A stretch of DNA of 64,000 bases. Source: Sporosarcina obsidiansis (GTDB lineage Bacteria; Bacillota; Bacilli; Bacillales_A; Planococcaceae). The notes beneath the pieces are model-generated. The model did not search any database and had not been told where the DNA came from. It saw nothing but the letters and a program-made list of their open reading frames with translations. The stretch lies in contig NZ_WHVW01000015.1 in the NCBI RefSeq assembly GCF_009651005.1, positions 21,304 through 85,303 on the forward strand, written 5' to 3'. Below, piece by piece: positions 56,597 through 64,000 of this stretch; the first letter of the stretch is position 1; every line of letters starts with the position of its first letter. The translations under genes and the position numbers were made by a program.

Positions 56597-56624
56597 GGGA
56601 TTTCCCTCCATCAATTTTTCAAGA

Positions 56625-56666
56625 TAAAAAAGGAACATGATCACCACTATTCGGTCATCATGTCCC
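56625..56666 (-). terminator. Second intrinsic terminator between riboswitch and kinase gene
   Basis: A 14-bp stem (56632-56645 with 56653-56666, one mismatch and one G-T pair) is followed by TTTTTAT on the minus strand, ending about 30 bases before the TTG start. It may be part of the expression platform or an added brake. Confidence 0.75.
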
Positions 56667-56670
56667 TAAT

Positions 56671-56790
56671 AAAAAAGACCTCACCAAATAAATGGTAAGG
56701 TCTCGCAAACAACGGTTGTTGCCAATAAAGCCGAGGATCTACATCCTGTATTGACGACTTTTACTGTATTAGCTACTCCCCTTAACGGAA
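56671..56790 (-). promoter_or_regulatory. yybP-ykoY (manganese) riboswitch with terminator platform
   Basis: The minus-strand RNA has GTTAAGGGGAGTAGC at its 5' side, AGTCGTCAATACAGGATG then ATCCTCGGCTTTATTGGCA, and a 3' GCGAGACCTTACC. These are hallmarks of the yybP-ykoY manganese aptamer. AGACCTTACCA (56693-56703) also pairs with TGGTGAGGTCT to form an 11-bp terminator followed by TTTTTT (56671-56676). Metal binding to the aptamer would therefore free the gene from termination. Confidence 0.8.
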
Positions 56791-56815
56791 GTTGAATATA
56801 TTATTTTGTAAACTC

Positions 56816-56844
56816 ACTATAAGTTCTATCAGCTAAGAAGTCAA
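56816..56844 (-). promoter_or_regulatory. SigA-type promoter of the riboswitch-kinase unit
   Basis: On the minus strand -35 TTGACT (56839-56844) and -10 TATAGT (56816-56821) are spaced 17 bases, placing the transcript start about 20 bases ahead of the aptamer. Confidence 0.75.
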
Positions 56845-56952
56845 TCATAACGCCATCATTGTCTAACAGCGGACTGGGGAGAGGAAGAATAAGATTTACT
56901 TAACACGTGGTCTCTTCATACTTGCGTTTTATTTTCTATACTTTTTAAGGAG

Positions 56953-57026
56953 CGTCCCAGGAGGGAGTCGAACCCACGACCTACGCCTTAGGAGGGCGTT
57001 GCTCTATCCAGCTGAGCTACTGAGAC
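56953..57026 (-). tRNA. tRNA-Arg (anticodon CCU)
   Basis: A 74-base cloverleaf: acceptor GTCTCAG with CTGGGAC, D-arm GCTCAGCTGGATAGAGC, anticodon loop CTCCTAA (anticodon CCT), TpsiC loop GGGTTCGACTCCC. The 3' CCA is not encoded. It reads AGG codons. Confidence 0.97.
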
Positions 57027-57084
57027 ATCATAATAGGTTGGATGAGAATGACTTCGACTCGTATGATGAATCGAAGTCCTGTTA

Positions 57085-57483
57085 TTAATCATTCGCTGTT
57101 CCATCATAATCTTCATTAAACCATAGTTGTTCTTGGTCTTCAACATCACCATTGTAATTGATAAGGATTTCGTCACCTGCTCTGATATCTGTATATGCAA
57201 AGAAATCGAATGTATGCTTATCAAAGTTAATGTCATACGTAGCATTTGGTTCATACGAATGATTAAATAGCATTCCATAACCGAGAAGTATCGCTGTATG
57301 ATTCGCTCCGTATTCAAAAGCGTAATCCGCGAGTATCGTTTTCTCGATGTATTGATGCTGATCATTTGGATAAGAAATAACCGGGGCCTCGTGTAAGAGT
57401 TGGCCTTTTTTGATATCGCGTGTCGCGAATACACCTCTGTTAAATTCTCCATCACTCACTGGAGATACTTTTACTTCGATCAC
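57085..57483 (-). CDS. SET-domain protein (lysine methyltransferase-like)
   Basis: The protein of about 132 residues is a minimal SET domain: RGVFATRDIKKGQLLHEAPV, the cofactor and catalytic motif LFNHSYEPNATYD, then RAGDEILINYNG. It lacks post-SET cysteines. Bacterial SET proteins methylate protein lysines, but targets are mostly unknown. GTG 57483 (SD TAGGTG) is preferred; GTG 57492 is possible. It lies 58 bases upstream of tRNA-Arg on the same strand. Confidence 0.88.
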   Translation of the reverse strand: MIEVKVSPVSDGEFNRGVFATRDIKKGQLLHEAPVISYPNDQHQYIEKTILADYAFEYGANHTAILLGYGMLFNHSYEPNATYDINFDKHTFDFFAYTDIRAGDEILINYNGDVEDQEQLWFNEDYDGTAND

Positions 57484-57650
57484 GTCGTTCACCTACTCGC
57501 CTATAAAATATACTTGCTAAGTATAACATTAATTTAGGAAGAAGGCTCTTTTCTTTTCTTGAATGGCTTAATTTTTAACAAGCTACTACTATGCCGATTC
57601 ACGGTCTGATCGGACGCTTTCTGGGAAGTGCGAGTAAAATTTCTACTGTC

Positions 57651-58304
57651 TCACTGAAATGTTAAATCAATTTTATTGCGATCATATTCTAGAATCCAAT
57701 CATTATACTTCTCATACAGAAAACGAATCGTTTCTTTAGTAGCTGCCAGAATATCACACACTCGGTCATCATAGAGGTGGTACATGATGTTCCTCGATAG
57801 ATTAATGAAATAAATATCATATCCACTTTCCTGATGATTTTTTAAAATGCTTGTTGGATGGGCGAAATCTTCATAACAGATGGCTTGTAGTAATTGGCGA
57901 TGTCGGATGTCTGTAGTTTTACAGGAAAGCACAAATCGATGTGTGACTAACTTTTCATCCTCTTCAGAATAAGGATTAAGCATATTGTCATAATGCAATT
58001 TATACAACAGTTTCTTTTGCTTTACGTATTTCAGATAGACGTTCAATGGACTTTTTTTGAGAAAATCATGACAAGAAGTCGTGTGAACATCCGTTACAAG
58101 TAACATGTCATCCTCTTCAGTAAATACTGCGTCGAATAACGTAATAGCTCGGTCAAAAGCTTGTATCATAAAGTCAGGATCATCGTGAAAAACAGATGGA
58201 TGAGAAATTTCAAATCGTATACCATTTTTCCAAGAATAGAATAAAGCCGACTCTAACTTGATTCCTTCAAAATTTCTTTCTAAAAAAGTTTGTAGATTCT
58301 GAAT
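57651..58304 (-). CDS. DUF3885-like protein with a possible ATT start
   Basis: The protein of about 217 residues has features of DUF3885 (ESALFYSWKNGIRFEISHPS; later HRFVLSCKTTDIRHRQLLQA). Function unknown. No ATG, GTG or TTG fits the expected N-terminus. An SD-like GGTGGGAG lies 6 bases before an in-frame ATT at 58304. The alternative ATG at 58406 would force translation through the hairpin at 58361-58396. The 57493-57650 gap shows nothing I can name. Confidence 0.65.
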   Translation of the reverse strand: MQNLQTFLERNFEGIKLESALFYSWKNGIRFEISHPSVFHDDPDFMIQAFDRAITLFDAVFTEEDDMLLVTDVHTTSCHDFLKKSPLNVYLKYVKQKKLLYKLHYDNMLNPYSEEDEKLVTHRFVLSCKTTDIRHRQLLQAICYEDFAHPTSILKNHQESGYDIYFINLSRNIMYHLYDDRVCDILAATKETIRFLYEKYNDWILEYDRNKIDLTFQ

Positions 58305-58360
58305 GAATAGCTCCCACCTTACTTCCCTAACTTTTATTGAACTATGGATACATGAAATGC

Positions 58361-58396
58361 GCAAGAAACAAACCTGAAAAGTCAGTTGTTTCTTGC
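58361..58396 (-). terminator. Hairpin downstream of mhqD
   Basis: A perfect 11-bp inverted repeat (58361-58371 with 58386-58396) lies between mhqD and the DUF3885-like gene. It lies upstream of mhqD's end in coordinates but just before that gene begins on the transcript; no T run follows, so termination is doubtful. Confidence 0.35.
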
Positions 58397-58409
58397 ACAA
58401 ACTCATAAA

Positions 58410-59009
58410 TCAAATCGTCAATAACCAATCTCTCGCAGCTTCAATTTCAGAAAGCGAAATACTATGACCGTTCACTTCCCATTGTAGTGTAGTCAAAGCA
58501 CCTTTTTCTACTAACATCCCATAAAGCTCTTCCACCTCTTGGTTTGAAACTAATGGATCATTCGTTCCTGCCGAGATAAATATCTGTTTCCCATGCAAGG
58601 AGACGTTCGTGCGTTCTCTCGATGGAACCATTGGGTGCAACAATATCGCACCTTTTGCAATATCCTGTACGCTCAGCATCAAGTTCGCCGCGATGTTTGC
58701 TCCATTCGAATACCCTACTACATACGTTGTGTCCAATGAAAAATCATACTTATTCGCTGCCGATTTTATAAACTCTGCTAATTCTTCCGTACGAAATCGC
58801 AAATCCTCCATATCGAAAACACCTTCAGCTATTCTCCGAAAGAATCTGGGCATTCCATTTTCCTCAATATTCCCGCGAATACCGAGGTAGTTCATCTTAG
58901 AAGATAACTCTTTCACAATGGGGAGTAAACTATGTTCATTCCCCCCTGTACCGTGCAGAGCAATCAACGTCCCTTCTGCATTCTCAGTGGGATAAAATAT
59001 ATGCTCCAT
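58410..59009 (-). CDS. mhqD: MhqD-like carboxylesterase/hydrolase
   Basis: The 199-residue alpha/beta hydrolase has oxyanion LIALHGTGGNEHSL, nucleophile GYSNGANIA, acid GTNDPLV and His GHSIS, a complete triad. MhqD is an induced hydrolase of the quinone/catechol stress regulon in B. subtilis. The gene is third in mhqR-mhqO-mhqD. Confidence 0.85.
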   Translation of the reverse strand: MEHIFYPTENAEGTLIALHGTGGNEHSLLPIVKELSSKMNYLGIRGNIEENGMPRFFRRIAEGVFDMEDLRFRTEELAEFIKSAANKYDFSLDTTYVVGYSNGANIAANLMLSVQDIAKGAILLHPMVPSRERTNVSLHGKQIFISAGTNDPLVSNQEVEELYGMLVEKGALTTLQWEVNGHSISLSEIEAARDWLLTI

Positions 59010-59027
59010 TTCAATGCTCCTCTACCT

Positions 59028-59987
59028 TTATAGTGGTTGTAAACGTTGTTCAATTTCTTTACGATGTTTCTCCAGAAATGGCGGTAAGGCTAAACTTTCA
59101 CCTAAATGTTCTAATTCTTCATCTGTATCGAATCCTGGTCCATCTGTCGCCAGTTCAATGGTAATTCCATTCGGATCTTTTACGTACACTGATCGGAAAT
59201 AAAAGCGATCAACAAAACCAGAGTTCGGAATACCGTGTTCATTCAGCTTATCGACCCAGGCAATTAATTCTTCCTGGTTGTCTACACGTAACGCAATATG
59301 ATGTACGCTCCCTCTACCTGGTCGTTCTGGTGGAAGATCCATTCGATGCTCTAGGTGAATTTCTGCTCCTGTGCCACCTTGACCCGTTTCGAACACAACG
59401 ATATCTGGCTGCCCTTCAGTAGCAGAGGCATATCGACCCTTTTCCCTAAATCCAAAGATAGTGGTCAATAAAGAGGCAGTCGCGTCAATATTTTCTATCG
59501 TTAGACGTGACGGACCTAGTCCTACAATTCCATACTCACTTGGAACTGGGCTTTTATCCCACGGCACGCCACCTGCAACACCGGTATTCTGTTCATCTGA
59601 TACAAGTAAAAGGCGCTGTCCTTCAAAATCAGTAAATGATAAGGTCAATCTACCGGCCTGCTCTTTGATTTCCTCATGCGGTACGTCCATTTCTTCAAAA
59701 CGAGACTTCCAATACTGCAACGCTTGATCGTTTGACACCCGCAGAGACGTTACTGAAATACTATTATTTCCTCGGTATGTTTGTCCAGCTCTTGGGATCT
59801 CAAAAAAAGTCAGGTCCGTTCCGGGATTCCCTTTTTCATCCGCATAAAATAAGTGATACATCGATGGGGCATCTTGATTGACGGATTTCTTCACTAAACG
59901 TAAGCCCATAATCCTTGTGTAGAAGTCCAAGTTTTCTTTTGCATCTGCCGTGATGGCAGACACGTGATGCAGTCCTTTAATTTCCAT
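59028..59987 (-). CDS. mhqO: MhqO-like ring-cleaving dioxygenase (glyoxalase fold)
   Basis: The 319-residue protein has two vicinal-oxygen-chelate modules. Metal ligands appear in MEIKGLHHVSAIT (His), GSVHHIALRV (His) and NGITIELATD (Glu). The family cleaves hydroquinones in methylhydroquinone resistance. It lies 2 bases after mhqR, whose stop overlaps its SD. Confidence 0.9.
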   Translation of the reverse strand: MEIKGLHHVSAITADAKENLDFYTRIMGLRLVKKSVNQDAPSMYHLFYADEKGNPGTDLTFFEIPRAGQTYRGNNSISVTSLRVSNDQALQYWKSRFEEMDVPHEEIKEQAGRLTLSFTDFEGQRLLLVSDEQNTGVAGGVPWDKSPVPSEYGIVGLGPSRLTIENIDATASLLTTIFGFREKGRYASATEGQPDIVVFETGQGGTGAEIHLEHRMDLPPERPGRGSVHHIALRVDNQEELIAWVDKLNEHGIPNSGFVDRFYFRSVYVKDPNGITIELATDGPGFDTDEELEHLGESLALPPFLEKHRKEIEQRLQPL

Positions 59988-59989
59988 TA

Positions 59990-60415
59990 TTATTCCTCCT
60001 CATATTTGAGCTTTTTTAATAATTGATTCAAAAGTGTCTTTTCTTCGGGAGTCAGACTTTTGAATTGCTCTCCTTGAAATTCTTCTTGAACGGGAACAAC
60101 CTCTCTATACAATTCCCTACCTTCTGGCGTAAGGGAAATATATTTCGTTTTCCAATCCTGTTCTCTTTCGATCAAATTCATTCGCTCCATCTTTTGAAGC
60201 AGTTGCGTAATATTCCCTTTTGTAACAAAGAGTTTTTCTCCTAATTCTTGCTGTGAAATTTTTATATTTATTCCTACTTGCACGAGCACATCAAACTGAG
60301 CAGCGGTCAATCCCCACTCTTTCAAATGTTGATTAGACAAACGAATACTTTGATTGTAAATGCGCGATAGACGAAACCAAAGCATTAAATCCAAGCGATT
60401 CGATTTATGATTCAT
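59990..60415 (-). CDS. mhqR: MarR-type repressor, MhqR-like
   Basis: The 141-residue winged-helix protein has dimerisation helices and the HTH core ISQQELGEKLFVTKGNITQL with the wing EREQDWKTKYISLTPEGREL. It probably represses its own operon and is relieved by quinones or catechols. A perfect operator palindrome overlaps its promoter. ATG 60415 (GGAGG, 7 bases) is preferred over TTG 60418. Confidence 0.88.
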   Translation of the reverse strand: MNHKSNRLDLMLWFRLSRIYNQSIRLSNQHLKEWGLTAAQFDVLVQVGINIKISQQELGEKLFVTKGNITQLLQKMERMNLIEREQDWKTKYISLTPEGRELYREVVPVQEEFQGEQFKSLTPEEKTLLNQLLKKLKYEEE

Positions 60416-60456
60416 CAACTTACCTCCCTACTACTTCGAGTACATTGCTTTCATTT

Positions 60457-60492
60457 GTTTATCAGTTTATAAATAAACTGATAAACAGTCAA
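60457..60492 (-). promoter_or_regulatory. mhqRO(D) promoter covered by a perfect 14-2-14 palindrome operator
   Basis: The palindrome GTTTATCAGTTTAT-AA-ATAAACTGATAAAC spans 60457-60486 and is perfect. On the minus strand -35 TTGACT (60487-60492) and -10 TAAACT (60464-60469) are 17 bases apart, so the palindrome fills the spacer and -10. MhqR binding would block RNA polymerase. Confidence 0.85.
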
Positions 60493-60701
60493 CAACTTTG
60501 CTTACCTATAATTTGTGATCCTAAACTACTCAAACTTAGGGCGCGTATAAGTGTTAGTAAATTAATTATTTCCTAACTTTTCATACCTAGCAAATCAATC
60601 AGAATCTAAAATGGAATTGAAGCTAAAAATTAAGCTCAAGGTCCACATGAATAATTTGAAACTTAGTTTGTGCTAACACGTATTAATATCATGCTAAGAA
60701 A

Positions 60702-61511
60702 GTGGGTAATCCTATCGTGAATGAATCTCAAGAATGGTTAGAGGAAGAGCTTGCTAAAGTAGAGGATTGGGAAAAAAAGCAAAACGGCTTATGGTTTTGG
60801 GAAAAGATAGGTCGCTTACCGTTTAAAATAATTGATAAATGGACGCCAGCTTTTATTCAAAATAAAATTGGTTTACTTCTAGATGAACTTGTTCAATATA
60901 TTCAAACGGGAGGGGCTTACTTAAGTTCTGTTTCTAAAATTCCTTCTTATTATCCCGAATTGGCAGTACGTACGTTAGAAGATGTAGAAAAACTGCCTAT
61001 TTCTACAATGGACGCCGCTGTTGAAAAAATTACAGGTAACCGAAGAAAACTAGCGACTTTACAAGGTGCGAGCACGGGGATTGGTGGCATTTTCACACTA
61101 ACACTTGATATTCCGTTGTTGCTAAGTTTGCAAATCAAAACATTACAAGACATCGCGATTTGTTATGGCTATGATCCTAACGACAAAAAAGAACGTTTAT
61201 TTGTAGTGAAGTGTCTACAATTTATTTCGGCCGATATCGTTGGAAAAGAAGCCATTCTGAAGCAATTGTCTCAATTTGATGCCGAAGAAGATACAACACG
61301 TGAAGTCCTTTCTGAACTGCAAGGTTGGCGCGAAGTCGTTTTCTCCTATCGGGATCAATTCGGCTGGAAAAAGTTGTTTCAAATGATTCCGATTGCAGGC
61401 CTTGTATTCGGTGCGTTCACTAATCGTTCTGCTGTTAATGATATTGGGGAAGCAGGCAAAATGCTTTATCGAAAAAGAAGAATTATGGAAAGATTGTATA
61501 AGGCTCAATAA
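60702..61511 (+). CDS. EcsC family protein
   Basis: The protein (269 residues from GTG 60702; a second GTG at 60717 is as likely) has the EcsC features KLATLQGASTGIGGIFTLTL and DIPLLLSLQIKTLQDIAICY, then a hydrophobic GLVFGAFTN tail. EcsC proteins are membrane-associated and of unknown molecular function. It faces away from the mhq operon. The 60493-60701 gap has no feature I can support. Confidence 0.8.
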   Translation: MGNPIVNESQEWLEEELAKVEDWEKKQNGLWFWEKIGRLPFKIIDKWTPAFIQNKIGLLLDELVQYIQTGGAYLSSVSKIPSYYPELAVRTLEDVEKLPISTMDAAVEKITGNRRKLATLQGASTGIGGIFTLTLDIPLLLSLQIKTLQDIAICYGYDPNDKKERLFVVKCLQFISADIVGKEAILKQLSQFDAEEDTTREVLSELQGWREVVFSYRDQFGWKKLFQMIPIAGLVFGAFTNRSAVNDIGEAGKMLYRKRRIMERLYKAQ

Positions 61512-61646
61512 TAGCTTTGAAATCTGATAACCCATATTAGGAAGCTTGGAGAAACTGACACGGCTTAAAACTATCTCGTTTCCTTCCTCAAACCGAAAAT
61601 ATGCTATCATGGAAATACTTTCGTTTCAAATACAGGAGGATCACTC

Positions 61647-62114
61647 ATGACAACTAACGATATACTTATTCGATTGCGATACGCATTGGATATCAAAAAT
61701 GCCGAAATGGTAGAGATTTTTAAACTAGGCGGCATAGAAGTCACAACTGCAGATGTACTAGCTATGCTGAAGAAAGAGGAAGAAGAACAAAAAGAATGCA
61801 CTCTTCCGATGTTAAACGCTTTTTTGAACGGCTTCATCGTTTTCAAAAGAGGAAGACAAGAACAGAAACCAGATAGCCAACCGCAAGTAGAAGTGGAAGA
61901 ATCCGCAAACAATCTCCTTCTGAAAAAAGTGAAGATCGCCCTTTCCCTCACAAGTGAAGATATGCTTGATTTATTGGAGGAAGCAGGTGTGTCGATCTCT
62001 AAAGGAGAACTTGGAGCTGTTTTGAGAAAAGTGGGACATCGGAATTATAAAGAGTGCGGGGATCGGTATGCACGGAACTTTTTGAAGGGCTTGACGTTGA
62101 AATATAAAGGCTAA
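61647..62114 (+). CDS. DUF1456 family protein
   Basis: The 155-residue protein has two related halves (NDILIRLRYALDIKNAEMVE and KKVKIALSLTSEDMLDLLEE), typical of DUF1456/YehS. Each half ends with a Cys-containing LPMLNAFLNGF or DRYARNFLKGL segment. Start ATG 61647 has GGAGG. Function unknown. Confidence 0.88.
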   Translation: MTTNDILIRLRYALDIKNAEMVEIFKLGGIEVTTADVLAMLKKEEEEQKECTLPMLNAFLNGFIVFKRGRQEQKPDSQPQVEVEESANNLLLKKVKIALSLTSEDMLDLLEEAGVSISKGELGAVLRKVGHRNYKECGDRYARNFLKGLTLKYKG

Positions 62115-62130
62115 GAACAATATACTGACA

Positions 62131-62170
62131 AACACACACAAACGATGATCGATCGTTTGTGTGTGTTTTT
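62131..62170 (+). terminator. Terminator of the DUF1456 gene
   Basis: A perfect 16-bp stem (62131-62146 with 62152-62167) rich in AC/GT is followed by TTTTT. Beyond it 62171-62338 is AT-rich with no gene. Confidence 0.9.
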
Positions 62171-62338
62171 GTGTAAAATTATAATACTAGCGTCACGAGA
62201 CAAACTATGTAAATTGTTTCTTTACAAAAAAACGAAACTAATAGTTAGAATTAAAGAGATCTTCCGCATTTTTACTGTATAGTTAGAGTAAATTTAAAAA
62301 CCTAGTACTACTAAAATGTTAGTTGGAGGAGATGTATA

Positions 62339-63190
62339 GTGAGAAGAATCATTTTATCGACTGAGAGCGGAGCCGATTTGCCGAAAGATTTAGCGGACAA
62401 ACATCATGTTCAAGTGATACCGATGCACGTAATCATGGATGGTCAGGATTATTTAGATGGTCATCTATCCGTAAAAGAAATTTATGATTTTTATGATCGC
62501 ACAAAAAAGATACCCTCTACGTCTGCCACGAATGTCCATGAGTATCAGGAGTTTTTCAAGAAAATTAGAATGGATTTTCCTGACAGTTTTATTATTCATA
62601 TTGGGTATACGTCAAAGGCATCTGCTTCCTTTCAAAATGCGTTAATTGCAACGGAAGAGATAGAGGATATTTATCTAATTGATGCGTTAAACGTTACAGG
62701 CGGATTAACTGCAGTAGTGATGTATGCGGTTACTTTGCTAGAAAAAGAACCTGGGATTGATCCTGTTCACTTCCTAGAAAAAATCGAATCAAAGGTTCCT
62801 AAAACAAGGCTTGCTTTCCTTCCGGGTAGCTTAGATTTTTTACGAGCAGGTGGACGAGTTAGCAATATGGCTTATCTGGGAGGTGCTTTGTTGAAAATAA
62901 AACCTTGTATTGAATTAGTAGAAGGAAAGCTTGTTTCAACTAAAAAATATCATGGAAAAATGAGCACGGTTGCTGAAAAATTACTACGTGATTATTTACA
63001 TCAATACAACATTGATAGACAACAAATTTATTTTATATACTCCATCGGACTCAGTGAAACTATTAAGCAACGGATCAATGAAATTGCAAATGAAACGGGA
63101 TTCGAAAATAGTACTTGGATTCAAGCTGGTGCTATGATTTCAACTCATTCTGGCCCCGGAGGATTTGGGATTGCTGGTATAGAAGTGTAA
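62339..63190 (+). CDS. DegV family fatty-acid-binding protein
   Basis: The 283-residue protein opens RIILSTESGADLPKDLADKH and has PSTSATNVHEY and HIGYTSKASASF motifs, the FakB/DegV ligand-binding pattern. FakB proteins present fatty acids to FakA for phosphorylation in exogenous lipid use. GTG 62339 follows GGAGG at 9 bases. Confidence 0.9.
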   Translation: MRRIILSTESGADLPKDLADKHHVQVIPMHVIMDGQDYLDGHLSVKEIYDFYDRTKKIPSTSATNVHEYQEFFKKIRMDFPDSFIIHIGYTSKASASFQNALIATEEIEDIYLIDALNVTGGLTAVVMYAVTLLEKEPGIDPVHFLEKIESKVPKTRLAFLPGSLDFLRAGGRVSNMAYLGGALLKIKPCIELVEGKLVSTKKYHGKMSTVAEKLLRDYLHQYNIDRQQIYFIYSIGLSETIKQRINEIANETGFENSTWIQAGAMISTHSGPGGFGIAGIEV

Positions 63191-63204
63191 CCCAGTGAAA
63201 ATGG

Positions 63205-63241
63205 AAAAAGGCTTCTTCGAGAAGTAGAAGCCTTTTATTTT
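63205..63241 (+). terminator. Terminator of degV
   Basis: An 11-bp stem (63206-63216 with 63226-63236) is followed by a T-rich run. Confidence 0.85.
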
Positions 63242-63319
63242 ATCTCAAGTTAACTAGCCATCTCAAGAAAATGCGAATTTACATTGCTAAAGAAGTATCT
63301 ACCTATATCAGTTCCTCGC

Positions 63320-63754
63320 TCAATTCAAGTGCCCTTTAGTTGAGGTAGTATTACTTTTCAAGCTATCTAGCAAAACATAACCAAATATAATTCCTGCGAT
63401 TGAGGAGAATAATGTATCCCCTATCAGTAAAAACACTTTTGAAAATAATAAATTGGTTCCGTAAGAATACGCAAGGAGTGGAATCATAGCAATATAAAGA
63501 CTTGGGATTCCAATTAGTATGATCTTCATCCAATCGAAGGTCCATTGCTTTTTTTCTTTAACTTCTAAAATCAATTTAGGCACTCGTAGCAATCCCCCCA
63601 TTAAAACAGGAAAAACAGTTATAAATAGTATAAATGGCATTAGATTAAATGTGATTGCCGATTTCTCTCTTAACTTCACCTGATAAACCATGCCTAGATA
63701 AAAAACAATTCCAATAACCATAGTGGAAATGAAAATAAATAAAAATCTTTTCAT
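63320..63754 (-). CDS. Hypothetical membrane protein
   Basis: The 144-residue protein has four predicted membrane segments (FLFIFISTMVIGIVFYLGMV; MPFILFITVFPVLMGGLL; IILIGIPSLYIAMIPLLAY; VFLLIGDTLFSSIAGIIFGY). It has an AGGGGGGAGG-type SD. No family is recognised. It converges on the degV terminator. Confidence 0.75.
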   Translation of the reverse strand: MKRFLFIFISTMVIGIVFYLGMVYQVKLREKSAITFNLMPFILFITVFPVLMGGLLRVPKLILEVKEKKQWTFDWMKIILIGIPSLYIAMIPLLAYSYGTNLLFSKVFLLIGDTLFSSIAGIIFGYVLLDSLKSNTTSTKGHLN

Positions 63755-63898
63755 TCTGCCTCCCCCCTTCTGTACTGGCTTTCATTATATTGTTCAAAAA
63801 CGAGTCAAATGTCCATTTCACGTAAATATAGATTTAACGTCAACTTCTAATAGACAAGCTTCAATATTTTCAAAACGCATATGAGTAGTTTATAACAT

Positions 63899-64000
63899 TT
63901 ATTTACTTGCATTAATCAACTTAAGTATTTCAGTCCCAAATTCCTTCACTTTTTTATCACCAAAGCCTTGTATTTCGCGAAGGCTTTCTAGCGTAGTTGG
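63899..64000 (-). CDS. recQ: RecQ-like helicase C-terminus (HRDC), partial
   Basis: The last 33 codons read TTLESLREIQGFGDKKVKEF, the HRDC helix-hairpin pattern at the end of RecQ-type helicases. The helicase core lies beyond the window. The symbol is a likely assignment only. Confidence 0.55.
   Translation of the reverse strand, partial: PTTLESLREIQGFGDKKVKEFGTEILKLINASK

Noticed and set aside
56988..57455. Frame overlapping tRNA-Arg and the SET gene
   Set aside because: It is a shifted reading of the SET gene running into the tRNA, without an SD.
57590..57650. Possible fourth 21-bp array (ggtctgatcggacgc)
   Set aside because: Only one weak match and no 21-base periodicity.

Overview
The window looks like about 64 kb of chromosome from an endospore-forming member of the Bacillales, most likely Planococcaceae (Sporosarcina-like). 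That assignment is inferred from gene content and order, not from a database match. Sporulation genes spo0B, spoIVFA/spoIVFB, a spoIIB-like gene, a safA-like gene and a spoVID-like gene are present. The order yebC-safA-pheA-pheB-obg-spo0B-rpmA-prp-rplU-spoIVFB-spoIVFA-minDC-mreDCB-radC-maf-spoIIB-comC/pilD-folC-valS-spoVID-hemLBDCXA-engB-lonA-clpX-tig-ysoA follows the Bacillus subtilis backbone. Nearly all of the first 50 kb is on the minus strand, so transcription there runs from high to low coordinates.

Layout. 1-0.8 kb: truncated flavin reductase and a decayed small gene. 0.8-8.2 kb: a coat-related group (safA-like, APH-type kinase, yebC), pheA/pheB, obg-spo0B, and the L21-Prp-L27 operon with an L21 leader. 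8.2-15.9 kb: the sigma-K protease pair, minCD, mreBCD, radC, maf and a spoIIB-like gene. 16-28.7 kb: a 13-gene type IV pilus operon lying where B. subtilis has only comC. It encodes three minor pilins (one with a long beta-solenoid repeat domain), a VanW protein, PilB, PilT, PilC, two pilins, PilM, PilN, PilO and the prepilin peptidase. 28.8-36.2 kb: folC, a divergent pair of ATP-grasp ligases, valS with a valine T-box, a small membrane protein and a LysM-less SpoVID. 36.2-48.6 kb: the complete heme precursor set (hemA to hemL), engB, lonA, clpX and tig.

48.8-64 kb is accessory: ysoA, a frameshifted lipid kinase, a SIMPL protein, a HemAT oxygen sensor, a 32-residue membrane peptide, ypgQ, the yoaS-yozG-yoaT triplet, a protein-kinase-like gene behind an apparent yybP-ykoY (manganese) riboswitch, tRNA-Arg(CCU), a SET-domain protein, a DUF3885 gene, an mhqR-mhqO-mhqD quinone-stress operon with a palindromic operator, EcsC and DUF1456 proteins, a DegV protein, and the 3' end of a recQ-like gene.

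Three observations stand out. (1) Three intergenic arrays share one degenerate 21-bp tandem repeat with consensus near ACCGAGCCAAACTT plus 7 variable bases. (2) A PilX-like minor pilin carries about 19 solenoid repeats. (3) A manganese-type riboswitch and a second terminator precede a kinase-like gene. No CRISPR array, insertion sequence or prophage was seen.
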